Made by a program: the position numbers and the translations under genes
Assembly (NCBI RefSeq): GCF_018812025.1
Contig: NC_063045.1
Location: 12,189,384 to 12,253,383 of the forward strand
Direction: 5' to 3'
Origin: Megalobrama amblycephala
Lineage: Eukaryota > Chordata > Actinopteri > Cypriniformes > Xenocyprididae
Length of the DNA: 64,000 nt
The notes under the pieces: model-generated
The model's input: the letters and a program-made list of their open reading frames with translations, nothing else
Database searches by the model: none
Told to the model about the DNA's origin: nothing
Shown: positions 40,621 through 52,279 of the stretch, one piece after another
Layout of the letters: each line of letters starts with the position of its first letter
How positions within the stretch are numbered: the stretch's first letter is position 1

Positions 40621-41880
40621 TTAAGCCGGGGACACACCTAACGATTGTAAGGCCGATTATGAATGTAATTTGATACTTACGACTGATCATGTCCAATCGC
40701 GCCGAGTCAGAGCCAGTTGCGTTCAGTCGGTGTTTACAGTTGGTGCTTAAAATCGTGCAGTGTGCTGCGTCTAACGATTCTAGTCTTAGAATTTTAGAAA
40801 CAGTCATTGCCAGTCCTCCTCGCAAAGATTCTTCTCAAATTTGATAATTCCCATTTCTGAAGTAGTGATTACGAGCAAATCGCATTCAAGTTTCGAAAGG
40901 AAAGTCATTTTTACAATAGCGCTGAGAGCACGTGAAGGCAGCATAATATTTGCGACCGATGACGTCTCTGTTTCCTTGGAGACTGTGTCAGGCGATTGTA
41001 AACAAGCGGCGAAATGGCGTCAAAAAACGTTTGCAGTCATAAATACACATTGGACAACCGGTATGGAAGAAAAACTGGTTGAACTCTGGCAAGAGTACGA
41101 ATACAACATATCTTCGAAGGAATAACGTACCATAATAGAAGTGATAAGGAAAGAAGCTGGGCTGCTATTGCGGAAGCTTTGAACGTATCAGGTACAGGAC
41201 CGGATTATCCATAGACGGGATTGGGCTAGTGTCCTGGGGCACCAGCCAATAGGGGGCAACAAGTGATAAAGATAATGACTAACGTTAGACTTTTTTTTAT
41301 CATGTTTTGTATATATATTATTTATCTGGAAAGATACGGATACAAAATTAACAGTTAATGATACAATATATACAGAGAGAATATAAAGAGCCCTGCCCCT
41401 TTGATCGCGAAAGTGAAAGTGCCCTTTGAGGTCGCATTGTGGTAGTATCATTTACTTCTGTGGTAATTTATTGGTCTGTACAGTGCCGTTTCAAGTCGAA
41501 CAAGCTTCATTGAGGATCGCAGCTTATCGTTGCTTAACAACGGCGACACCACCGGAGTGCAAGCTCTAAAAATAGATTAATTTACCAAAGTTTACTCACC
41601 TCAAATTCTCTCTGTTGAAAACAAAGTGCGCGTTTTCCTCTTTTTTTTGTTATTTTCCGCACAAATATAGCTGCAGAAGAGCGCCAGCTGTTTGTTTACA
41701 TCCATTTTCAAGATCCCGCGCACAGTGTGTTGCTTAGCAGCGGTCTCAATCGTAAACGTTTGTGTTCTTCTCCGACTGTCAACGATTAAAATCGGCTCCA
41801 GTTGAAGGAAACAATCGGTATGTGTGTTCAGTTCAGTCTTAGAATGTTTCAGCTAATCGTTAGGTGTGTCCCCGGCTTTA
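40621..41880. mobile_element. PIF/Harbinger-type element in insr intron 1
   Basis: The element (40624-41877) starts AGCCGGGGACACACCTAACG and ends in the exact inverse; the match covers about 23 bp. It is flanked by TTA at 40621-40623 and 41878-41880, the 3-bp target typical of PIF/Harbinger. The interior carries the broken MADF/Myb-like coding remnant listed next. No DDE transposase was seen, so the element is non-autonomous. It ends about 500 bp from insr exon 1. Confidence 0.85.
41041..41195 (+). pseudogene. MADF/Myb-like domain remnant of a Harbinger element (frameshifted)
   Basis: One frame reads THWTTGMEEKLVELWQEYEY then NISSKE and a stop. The adjacent frame continues YHNRSDKERSWAAIAEALN then VSG, immediately before a GTACAG donor-like site. 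Together they resemble the MADF (Adf-1-like Myb/SANT) domain of the DNA-binding accessory protein of PIF/Harbinger transposons, with the W, LWxEY and RSWxxIA landmarks. A small indel near 41122 breaks the frame. Confidence 0.6.
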
Positions 41881-42374
41881 GGGCCTCAACTTGTTTACAA
41901 CGCGCTTCCACATCGAACGTGAAGAACGTGCGTGTGCGTCTCCGTGACTGGAATCCAGGCGTGCGCGCGCTCGCGAATCCCGCCGAGTCCAGTCACGAGC
42001 GCTAATCTGGCCTTCGGGCTGACGCAAAGAACGCCAGGCCTAGGGAGCAGTCCATTTTGAGAGGAAGCGGGGGGACGATGTATAAAACATACGTTTGACT
42101 ACAAAAATAACAATTATATTTAATTCTCCAAATGACCGAAATTGTACCTTTATAAAATGAACTATTTATAAAACGGCTTAGAAATAGCCATGTTCAACAC
42201 AAAAGGCAATTTAAAAACAAACAAATGATGCGACATCCCTCAACAACACGTCGGAGCAGCCCGAAGTATACATGGAGTGAATTCCACAAGTCCCCTCAGT
42301 TGTAAACTATAATAGTACACACACAGCGGAACAACATATCAACATTTTGTGAATTAAAGCGTGTTGTTACTCAC

Positions 42375-42453
42375 TTTCTCCATGTAGCGATCCGCAGAGG
42401 CACACGATGTAGGCGAAAGTGACCAAAACAACCACAGATGTGTCCAGCCGCAT
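42375..42453 (-). CDS. insr: Insulin receptor exon 1 (start codon and signal peptide)
   Basis: This is the first coding exon, found by translating the minus strand upstream of exon 2. It encodes 26 residues starting MRLDTSVVVLVTFAYIVC and ending LHGE, followed by one base of a split codon. Joined to exon 2 the split codon reads Ile, giving [12 protein letters not shown], which matches the mature N terminus of insulin/IGF receptors. The product has a short charged n-region, a hydrophobic core and a small-residue c-region typical of a signal peptide that sends the receptor to the ER. The donor is GTGAGT (42369-42374). The phase-1 boundary agrees with the exon 2 acceptor. The exon was too short to appear as a long open frame. 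The start was chosen because it is the only ATG that gives a signal peptide in frame. The extent of the 5' UTR is unknown. Confidence 0.9.
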
Positions 42454-42457
42454 TATG

Positions 42458-42465
42458 TCTCGCGA
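42458..42465. promoter_or_regulatory. TCTCGCGA-type motif just upstream of the insr start codon
   Basis: The octamer TCTCGCGA lies 5 bp upstream of the insr ATG. It matches 8 of 10 bases of the TCTCGCGAGA element found in TATA-less vertebrate promoters and bound by BANP. Its placement in the 5' leader is suggestive, but a single match can occur by chance. Confidence 0.2.
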
Positions 42466-43289
42466 CACGTTTTAGTTTTCTTGAAAAATAAATCCTCCTC
42501 TGGCGTGTCAAAAATCAACAAAAGAAAATAAAACGTTAATTAGCTTATATCCAGGCCAATAAAGTCTCAATCCCAGCGACAACTTAAATGAGACCCCCCA
42601 AGAAGGGGACCCAGGGGTCCAGCGTGCTTCAGTTAAAAATAATGTTCAATTTAAGTAGTTGTTGCCTACACAGCACGGGTTAAATTACTATTAAATAACA
42701 TGATCTTGCACTCTAGTGAAAAATAAATGAATAAAAATCATTTTGAGCGATTTTTCAGATGCATCTCTGCTTTGAGTAGATCAGGCATGAAAAACGTCCA
42801 TGCATTTCTTCCATGGAATCAACCCCACACTTCTAGGAATGAGGTACCCTTAAGGGTACAGTACATTGCAACTTTTTCATACCCCTGTTTTAGTTTGCAA
42901 ATTCCTGTAAAATTAATAAGAGTATAGTAGCCCAGGCTGCCTTAAAAAAATGGGGGAAAAAATCCACAGTTCTCAGAAAAGCTTGCAGATGTTTCCAAAT
43001 AGTCAAAATTTCCAATAATTTGACAGATTTTAGTGTCTCTGAGGGCAGAGGCAAAATATATGCGTTATTCCACGGGTCGTTTCATGTATTGCCAAATGTT
43101 CTTATCAGAAAAATGGGCATCTCCTCGCCCCCATATACACATGCATATAAACCAAAAGAGCTTTTTTGCTATTCCGCTGTCAGATAAGCCACCGTCCCCT
43201 AAAATTAAGTATCCACACACGTTTGTGTATTTTCAAAGCGTTGAGAGCCAAATAAAAATATGGATATTTCCCTAAAGTCTTTGCTTCTA

Positions 43290-43650
43290 GCACAATGCTC
43301 CCGAAGTGTGTGAGCGTACGCGCGTCACGGTCGCGTTGCGTTTTAATCTTCCACGTTAATCAACAGACCAGCGTCCAACGCGTGTCGGGCCTGCCCATAA
43401 AACCACTCAATTCCGTCCACAAGACCCCAGTGTGCGGTTTAGATGAACTCATTGGCGTGGGAATGGGCTGAAAGTGGGAAAAACTTCTCTCGTGTTGTCG
43501 GCAGTATGGTTTTCCCCCTCTCGTCTCTCCCTGTGTACCTCCACCAGTAAACAAGTACTGCCAGTCAGCTGGGGTAGAGCAGCAGTGAAGCCGAAAACAC
43601 GGAGCGGATCGCAGCGGATCATAGCTGCTGGAATGGATCTGTTACACCCA
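43290..43650. promoter_or_regulatory. CpG-richer stretch upstream of insr exon 1
   Basis: About 0.85-1.2 kb upstream of the insr start codon the sequence becomes locally rich in CpG (for example cgtacgcgcgtcacggtcg near 43315), in sharp contrast to the AT-rich DNA on either side. Mammalian INSR promoters are GC-rich and lack TATA boxes, so this could be promoter or first-exon sequence. No transcription start can be read directly. Confidence 0.3.
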
Positions 43651-43918
43651 CTTAAAGAGAAAGCAAGAGTCAAGAAATAAAAATATTGACGCTTTTTCCA
43701 TGGTGTTGCTATAAGGCTTAAGACTGTTTAGAAGTTTGGTACTTGAAATCTGAATCCATGAGGTATTTTACATGTAAAAAATAATTAATTTATATGAAAT
43801 TTATTTTTAAAAATATATAAAAATTATATTTTGATTTATCAATTAAAATATATGTATTCAATGTTAGTTGATCAATAAATAATATTTAAAAATTTGAACT
43901 TTTCAAAAATGAAAATAA

Positions 43919-44930
43919 TATAATATAATATGTGCTGTCAAATCGATTATTCGCATCTAACATAAAATTTTGTAAATATATAAAACATATCAATATTATA
44001 TAATAAACATAATTTGACAGCACTAAATAATATAATATAATATAATATAATATAATATAATATAATATGTGCTGTCAAATCGATTATTTGCATCTAACAT
44101 AAAATTTTGTAAATATATAAAACATATCAATATTGTATAATATATATAATTTGACAGCACTAAATATAATATAATATAATATAATATAATATAATATAAT
44201 ATAATATAATATAATATAATATAATAGTGCTGTCAAATTGATTATTCGCATCTAACATAAATTTTGTAAATATATAAACCATATCAATATTTTATAATAT
44301 ATAATACATTTGACAGCACTAAATATAATATAACATAATATAACATAATATAATATAATATAATATAATATAATATAATATAATATAATATGTGCTGTCA
44401 AATCGATTATTTGCATCTAACATAAAATTTTGTAAATATATAAAACATATCAATATTGTATAATATATATAATTTGACAGCACTAAATATAATATAATAT
44501 AATATAATATAATAACATAATATAATATAATATAATATAATATAATATAATATAATATAATATAATATAATATAATATAATATAATATAATATAATATAA
44601 TATAATAGTGCTGTCAAATCGATTATTTGCATCTAACATAAAATTTTGTAAATATATAAACCATATCAATATTTTATAATATATAATACATTTGACAGCA
44701 CTAAATATAATATAACATAATATAACATAATATAATATAATATAACATAATATAACATAATATAATATAATATAATATAATATAATATAATATAATATAA
44801 TATAATATAATATAATATAATAGTGCTGTCAAATCGATTAATCACATCTAACATAAAATTTTGTAAAAATATAAAACATATCAATATTATATAATATATA
44901 TAATACATTTGACAGCACATAATATAATAT
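43919..44930. repeat. Six-copy array of a 92-96-bp inverted-repeat element in a TATAA satellite
   Basis: Copies lie at 43932-44023, 44069-44160, 44227-44319, 44392-44483, 44608-44701 and 44823-44918. Each starts GTGCTGTCAAAT and ends with the inverse ATTTGACAGCAC or a near match. Between them run tracts of (ATAAT)n, some with ATAAC variants. Copies 2 and 4 are identical, and copies 3 and 5 share a private variant, so the array has a two-unit higher-order period. Confidence 0.95.
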
Positions 44931-46389
44931 GTCTAGTTTGTATTAATTTATATTTCAGTTTTAGTTTTAATTATTTAAATACATGATTAGTTCAATGAAA
45001 ATAAAAAATGTTTCTTTGGCAACTATTAAATAAAATACTTTTTTAAGGTTTCATTTTATTTTATTTAATGTTATTTATTTTAAGCAATGAACTTTTTTAT
45101 GGTTTTAGTTTTAGTCATAACCTGTTTCTGGGAATGATTTCACTGACTTGTTTGAACAGATATGATGACTGTTAACGTACTAACATTGATGGCGATGATT
45201 TGCCACTGAAGTCACTGTGAGATGAAGGCGTCTGCCTAAAACATAAATGTAATTTAATTGGACAGTTTAATCTGTGAAAGCACTTCAGGAACAGAACATC
45301 TTGCTTGCTTTAAAGCTGTGATTAATCTATCTGTTATACAAGAGCTCATATACTGACAGTTCTAACACCAGTAATCCAAAATGATTTCTGTGATCAGATT
45401 ATTCCCGCCCCCCTTTATCAACCCAGCCACATACACACCTGTCAGATGGTGAGCGTTCATGTCATTTTGTGTGCTTTGCTGTCATTTTCTGTTCTCAATA
45501 GAATTCTCACAGCCAATGAGAACTCATTCTCATTACCATACTATTAAAAAAGATCACACATTTGAATTTGTATATGTAAAAATAATCCTCGTTCTCATAG
45601 TGAAGAAAAACTGCAGTATATTATTCAAATTGTAAAGCATTTATAGATCAAATGCTAATGATTTTGATGCTGTGAAACTCAAAATGTTTTCAAGAGATTC
45701 ACTTTGTTTTATATAATATTATGCGCAATTTGAAAAATGTGACTGCTGAGTGAATTCTGTAACATAAAACACTAAATTCACAGTTTAATTTGCAGAAAAA
45801 TTATAATAAGTTTAAATAAATAATTGTGTGACAGAAATATGTACAAATGAGAAGCAAAATATGTTATTGATACACCTGCACAGACTCAGGGTTATAGGAT
45901 TAGCTTCAAGTTGACAAAACCAAACCACTCCAGTTCGGCTTTGTTGGTACCATGATGCTGATCATCATCTTTCTCTGTCAACTCAGGCTTTGATCCTGAG
46001 TTTGTGGAGTGTGTGCACATGAATCCATGACATCAGTGGTGAACAGCCAATCACATGCCTTACAACAGAGAGAAACTGACATTCACTTCTTGCGAGAGAG
46101 CCAGCGTGATTCAAAACTCTTCTGCTGAAGGTTAAGAGTTTGAAGAATATTGAAGAATTTAAATGCATTTACACTAAAAAAAATACTTGTCCATGAAAGA
46201 GGACAAATAAAAGAAATGATCTTGCTCTATCAGTGCAAGTGAAACTTATGAACTTAGTTATAGTTGATAATATAGCTATGGAGACTCAAACATGTAAGGT
46301 CACATGTAGTCATTTTTAAAGAGTTTATTTACAGCTTATTTATATTACATATGATTTGTATATATTAATATTCATTTAAACTAAATGCT

Positions 46390-46740
46390 TAAAGGGATAG
46401 TTCACCCAAAAATAAAAAATTGATGTTTATCTGCTTACCCCCGGGGCATCCAAGATGTAGGTGACTTTGTTTCTTCAGTAGAACACAAATGATGATTTTT
46501 AACTTCAACCGTCGCTGTCTGTCAGTCATATAATGCGTGTCAATAGGAACTTCATCTATAAGAGTAAAAAAAAAAAACATGCACAGACAAATCTAAATAA
46601 AACCATGCAGCTCGTGACAACACATTGATGTCCTAAGACACGAAGCGATCAGTTTGTGAGAGAAACTGAACAGTATTTATATCATTTTTGCCTCTAAAAC
46701 ACCACTATGTCCAACTGCCCTGCACATCCGGTTGTGTTTT
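46390..46740. mobile_element. Partial MITE, GGGATAGTTCACCC end
   Basis: It starts TTAAAGGGATAGTTCACCCA and runs into family-like sequence (gaacacaaatgatgattttt). The opposite terminus was not found. Confidence 0.6.
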
Positions 46741-47284
46741 AGAGTTAAAAATGATATAAATACCGTTATACTTACTGAGGGTAAGTTACTATGGTGATGA
46801 ACACCGCTATTACCCAGGATTGGAGCAAACTAATCTGAAACTTAGTGCCCCTGGCCACACCTGTTTCATTTGCGTAGGGACCTTTTAAAGCCATAACTTA
46901 ACTAAAAGAAACACACAAGCAAATGTCAAACGTCTATGAACAAACATTGATAGAGCAAATATTGTTTGCTGTTTCATTACTTACACCCCTTTGTCAATAA
47001 CACTAGATTTTTTTGCCAATGGGATATTGACATTATTAGAGGAACGAATAGATCGGATGTCCATACAACATTTGTTTAGACACGCCTAGTATATTTGAAC
47101 TATTATCACTCATGTAGTTCCAAACGTCATTACAAGCGTATATAAGCAGCAGTCACTGCGTCATCCCAGCGACAATTCTTCCAGCATCCCTCCTCCTCCC
47201 CATCTCCTCCTCTATTTCTCTTATTCTCCCTCTATGCAGTACTGTTATAGGGGGTTTTATCTATCTTGTGGGTGAAAATGCCTT

Positions 47285-47800
47285 GTTGATGCCAGAGGTC
47301 AGAGAAGAATGGCCAGACTGTTTCGAGCTGATTGAAAGGCAACAGTAACTCAAATAATCACTCAAGGTTTGCAGAAGAGCATCTCTGAACACACAATACA
47401 TCCAACCTTGAAGCAGCAGAAGACACATCGGTGCCACTCCTGTCAGCTGAGAACAGCAAACTGAGGCTATTGACACGGCCTCACCAACATTACACAATAG
47501 AAGATTGGAAAAACATTGCCTGGTCTGATGAGTCTCGATTTCTGCTGCGACAGTCAAAATTTGGCGTAAACAACATAAAAACATGGATCCATCCTGTCTT
47601 GAATCAACGGTTCAGGCTGCTGGTGGTGTAATGGTGTAGGGGGTATTTTCTTTGCACACTTTGGGCCCCTTACCAATTGAGCATCATTTAAATGCCACAG
47701 CCGATCTGAGTATTGTTGCTGACCGTGTCCATCCCTTTATGACCACTGTGTTCCATCTTCTGATGACTACATCCGGCAGGATAACACAGGACTACGACTT
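47285..47800 (+). pseudogene. Decayed Tc1/mariner transposase fragment
   Basis: Pieces in changing frames match fish Tc1-like transposase: GQRRMARLFRAD then a stop and KATVTQ (from 47300); EDWKNIAWSDESRFLLRQS (47494-47550); TVQAAGG then VMV (47608 on); LHTLGPLPIEHHLNATADLS and VADRVHPFMTTV (47655-47745); and RQDN at the second catalytic Asp (about 47776). At least one stop and several frameshifts are present, and sequence beyond the second Asp is missing. It cannot encode an active enzyme. Confidence 0.85.
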
Positions 47801-47814
47801 TCTTCAGATAAAAG

Positions 47815-48830
47815 ACATTGAAGATCTGATTAAACAACTCCACAAACAATACCAGCTTCACTTATTACTAACCAGACTGACTTTATTTCTGTCACACATC
47901 TACAGAAGATTCTTATTGACAATTAACAAAGGTTTAGATGTTGATGTCTTATTGAAAATGTTTAGTTTAGGGGTCACCATAATGGGGATCAGTGTTTGCT
48001 TTAGTTGGGTTCTTGACCCTTGACTTTTGTTGAGTTGCTTCTGTATCAGCAATTGTAGATGTTTTCAGAAAACATTTATGCATTGATAAAGAAGATTGTC
48101 TGATATAATAACAGATAAATGACTGCATTAATGTGGTTTAAACAACAGCTTTTTCTGTAGTTTTGCTTACTATTAGAATTGAAATGATATTTGAGAATAA
48201 TAAACTCAAATGATGTGATAAAATCATTTGTAACACTGAAGTGATTTTTGTAAGATTGTCTGAAGCTATTTCAAAGTTAAACACAACACTTAGACATCAG
48301 CACTCATCATACAAACCTCAACAATGGTGACAATAAAAAAATAAATAATTGATAGAGCATGCCACAATGCATGCTGGGATTCATGAATGTGTTTTGAATG
48401 TTGGCATGAAGCGTCACCATTGTTGTGCTTCATAAGCTGAATGTCGATGTCTGTGAGTGTATGAATGACACAAAACATGTCTAAAACCGAATGTCTTATT
48501 CTCAATAATGCATCAAATCCATAAAACACAGCTGTTTACACCACCTTAAAGCAGTCATTTGTTTGTTATTAAAACAGACATCTGCTTTATCAATGCAAAA
48601 GTGTTTTCTGGAAACACCTGCAATTATTGATAAAGAAGCAACTCATCAAGAGTCAAAAGCCCAACGGAAGCAAACACTGATTCCCATGATGGTGATCTCA
48701 ATAAGAACTTCTGTAGATGTGAGACAGAAATAAAGTCAGTCTGGTTAGAAATAAGTGAAGCTGGTAATGTTGTTTGTGGAGTTGTTTAATCAGATCTTCA
48801 GAGATTTAATGTCTTTTATCTTCAGTCCAT
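47815..48830. mobile_element. Inverted-repeat element, arms of about 200 bp
   Basis: The arm at 47820-48055 (gaagatctgattaaacaact, then ccagcttcacttatta, gactttatttctgtc, atcagtgtttgctt, gagttgcttct) recurs inverted at 48605-48805. About 550 bp lie between the arms. A further diverged copy of the arm lies at 53860-54015 and a short piece at 54490-54550. No coding sequence was seen in the loop. Confidence 0.75.
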
Positions 48831-48899
48831 CTAAGGCTGTGGCTGAAGAAAGTTGTACTTTGTGTTCTTATTTCTCTTTCTTTCAGTGTTTGTTCACAG

Positions 48900-49150
48900 C
48901 AGGTGTTTGAATGATTGAAAGAATGTTTAAGGAACATCATACTAACCTTTAAATAACATTCTACTAACATTAAGGAAACTGTACATTTTTATGTTTTGGA
49001 ATGTAACAAATCAACATTTCTAGAATGTTCCTTGAAAATTAAGTTGAAAGAACATTTGAGGAACATCATACCTTATAAAAAATGTTCCTCTAACGTCAAG
49101 AAAACTGGACAATTTTTTAAGTTCCCAGAACCAACACTGGTTTAGAGAAC
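48900..49150. repeat. Imperfect repeat of GGAACATCATAC / AACATTCTA phrases
   Basis: The phrase gaggaacatcataccttataaa and its relatives recur with about 140-bp spacing, with aaggaaactgtacattttt / caagaaaactggacaatttt. This looks like an old tandem duplication. Confidence 0.45.
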
Positions 49151-49239
49151 GTTTAATAGCAAAATTCTGTTAGCTTGGAAGGCAAAAGGGGGTCTAACCT
49201 TGTACAAGCAAGGTCCTACCTAATGAAGTGGCTGGGGAG

Positions 49240-49241
49240 TG

Positions 49242-49316
<75 letters not shown>

Positions 49317-49326
49317 ATCTATCTAA
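49240..49326. repeat. (ATCT)n tetranucleotide microsatellite
   Basis: About 17 ATCT units after a short GTCT run. Confidence 0.95.
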
Positions 49327-51071
49327 ACTTACACAAACATAACCATAAACAAAACAGCCTCAAGATACAACTGGATAAGATAAGTGACTTGGCCAGCACA
49401 GTTTCAGAACAGAAGAGGTTATTTACCACAACACCAGGGAGGAAAGAATGAGAAACCAGGTAACCAAAGAGCTTCCTGAACAACTTCCTCTGTGTTGCTC
49501 ACCATTAGTGTTTACAGGAGGGCAGATCCCCCATACCACCCATCCTGGAGGACCAACGGCGTAATTATAGCGGCTCCTTCTGCGAGGAGCTGCCGAGGAT
49601 CAAAGCAGAAGAGCGTTCCCACACTGTACTTCCTGCTGGGGCATGTTGCAACAACTTTGTTTTAAACAAGCCCTCCACCCGACTGCCCCCCACACTCCAC
49701 AGAACTGTCTTTACTTATTCACTGACTTCAAAACTTAACACAAACCCGACATGAAAATGCCTTGACTCAGTATATGACTCATAAACAATCAAAAAATCAT
49801 GTATAGTTGTGAAATATGTGCACAAACTTATCAGTAACCATTCGTGGGACAAATCTGACCTTGATTCAGTTGTTAATGTTAAAACATTTGACGTTAGAAT
49901 CGACCTTGAGAAGATACTACATGCTACACTTCTGGATCCGACATCGGCTTTGGCAGCGCAGAGTGCGTTTTCACAACCGTGACCAAAAATTACACGATTT
50001 AATCATTTTTTTTCCGTATTAATCAGGTAAAAACTGTTCCATGTTACGATTAAAGATCTACTGAGAAGGCGGGTTTATTGTGTCTTAATCTCTGTGAACT
50101 TGAGCGGTTTCCAGGAACTCTGCAGCACCTGCTGGGTTACCCAGGGGTTGAGCAGAGGCCCACGGCCGGGCGGAGGTGTCGCTTCAATCCCTTCACCTCA
50201 GCTAACCCGCCACCTTCCAGACCGTGCGGCCCGGATCAGAGCTTTCCCTGTCAGGAACCACGAAATTAAAGCTCACAGCTACTTTATCTGCTCGCTTCAC
50301 TTCAAAGGTGGATCGACCTGGTTTGGAAAATTAGGCCTTTGGGTCCACAGGAGTCTTGTGTCAGTAACAATGATTTATGATGCATTAGGGGACTGCTAAG
50401 CTAACAACGACAGGGGTCATAAAGAACATTATTCCAAAGCACATAAATTTCCGTGTACTTCAGCATTTTTTCCGAACATAAAATATTTTTTAAAAGACGT
50501 AATATTACTTGATGAAGTGCAGATGTGTTGTTCCTATATAGCCTAGCAAAAGAAATGTTGTCATGACTGGAGCAAATTGTCATACTCTTTAAGTGAATTC
50601 TTCTCAGGTTGTGTTTATTGAACACGCTTGTCTGTATAACAGATTTTAAAGTCTTGACTACAAAAAAGCAATTTTACCATCAGTGGTCAGGGGAAAAAAA
50701 CACAAGCCTGCCTACAGGTCATTCATTTATTAGCTATTGACCTTATTTACCAGAGAAACATGCGCACCGCCATCTTCAGAATATTGTCTTTGAACTTTCC
50801 GTTTTTGTGGTAGCCCTGTATATTTCTATGGCATCGCTGTTGAAGAATAATTAGCTGGTGAAGTGAATTTACCTGTTGTAGAGTTAATGAAAGTTATCAT
50901 GAGCATTGTTATGTTTAAAGCAGATGTCTTAACAAATGTCAGTAGACCGGGAAGATTTTAAATGAACAGTTCATTCATAAATACGTAAGATCACTGTGGA
51001 AATACAAACCGGAAGTCAAAAGACAACGAGCGCAGCGCTGAAAAGGGGCGGGGCTACATAAGGTCTATCCG

Positions 51072-51406
51072 CTTGTTAAGTCGTGACGTAAGGAACGCCG
51101 TTTTCGGGTCCAAGCCTCAACTCGTTTCACTGGCAAATGCCATCGACGGCCGTTTATTCAAATTAAACATCAATCATTTTAAAAAGTTAAACATTTTAAA
51201 TACTTACAGTCTATTCATATTTTAACGATTTATAAAAGATGAATCATTGTCTGGCCATCTGGAATATTGGTATGGAGATAAAGGTTATAATTATATATGT
51301 TTTTGTAGTATTACGTGTGTATATTAGCACCATTTGTTGTTTTCTTGTGGTATGAGATAGAGCGTTTGGACCCGGAAGTGCTGCCGCGTGACGTCAGACT
51401 TAACAA
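51072..51406. mobile_element. MITE with TTGTTAAGTC termini
   Basis: The left end ttgttaagtcgtgacgtaag and the right end (inverted: ttgttaagtctgacgtcac) are similar, and both run into a cgggtccaa phrase. The interior is AT-rich and non-coding. Confidence 0.6.
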
Positions 51407-52279
51407 CCGGATAGCATGTTGTCACCATGGGGCTCGATTTGAGGGGGGAATGCAGGCAAAGACTATAGAATAACCAGTGCCCAAGGAAGTCGACCGGAAG
51501 TTGAAGTCGGCCGCGTGCTGCCATCTTGTAGCAGAACTTCACTTGCGTTAGCATCCCCATTGACTCCCATTCATTTTGGCGTCACTTTGACAGTGAATAA
51601 CTTTACATCTGAGGCGTTTAAAGAATCCATTTGTCCATTATTTATTTCCAAAGATACACGACAATGTATAAAGGGCTCCATTACCTTCTATGTTACATTA
51701 TGGCCCCGTAGAAACAGTTTTTGTAAAAATAGGCTAACGATTGCGTCATAACCACTCGACTCTCTGTCGCACAGTACAGAAATTACCGTATAGACATGAG
51801 GAGAAGCTCACAGACAGTCGGGGAGATTATCTTAATATGGCGTACTGGCGTTACATTTTAAAATACTATACAAACTAATTAATCAGAATACTTACTCCTG
51901 CTCACTCACGCCAAAGAACTCCCCGCTCAAGCTCGCCGTCTCTGCAAGATTAACGATGGCAGTTTGCACGCACAGCTACTAGAAGATTTACATCTGTCAG
52001 ACAGGTTGCTGACGTCATCAAGCCTAGTGTGAGTCTGCGCGTCAGAAACGGAAGTGCTAAAAATCGCTAAAAATGGGCTTCACTTGACTCAATTGAGTTC
52101 CAATGGGGTCGCTGTGTCCATTTCTTTTACTGTCTATGAGAATAACACGTCGCGTCACTCCTATTGTTTGGGAGAAAGAGCAACACGCAATATGGCGGAA
52201 TAAGTCCCGCCTTCAAAATAAGAGCCAATCGCCGACTGGTAAAGTCATCGAGTCACTGCAGCGGCCGTTAGAAGCTTCT

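Larger units (their letters stand above)
16846..42374 (-). other. insr: insr intron 1 (25.5 kb)
   Basis: This intron separates the signal-peptide exon from the L1 exon. A very long first intron is normal for insulin receptor genes. It contains MITEs, microsatellites, the T-poor repeat block and the Harbinger remnant described in other entries. Stretches with no recognisable feature are 17620-20190, 20270-22800, 22870-24140, 27030-28390, 28480-29140, 30000-30770, 31915-33120, 33880-35500, 35741-36540, 36870-37600 and 37890-40620. The stretch 30300-30650 is richer in G+C and CpG than its surroundings and could be regulatory. No coding exon of another gene was found in it. Confidence 0.8.

Noticed and set aside
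44319..44920. Tyr/Ile-rich minus-strand frames of 84 and 116 residues
   Set aside because: They are translations of the TATAA satellite and its embedded element copies.
43919..44930. CRISPR-like regular repeat array
   Set aside because: The spacing is regular, but the spacers are all TATAA satellite, the repeats are 92-96 bp, and the genome is vertebrate.
50078..50399. 101-residue plus-strand frame, Pro/Arg-rich
   Set aside because: No recognisable domain; the competing frame is equally open.
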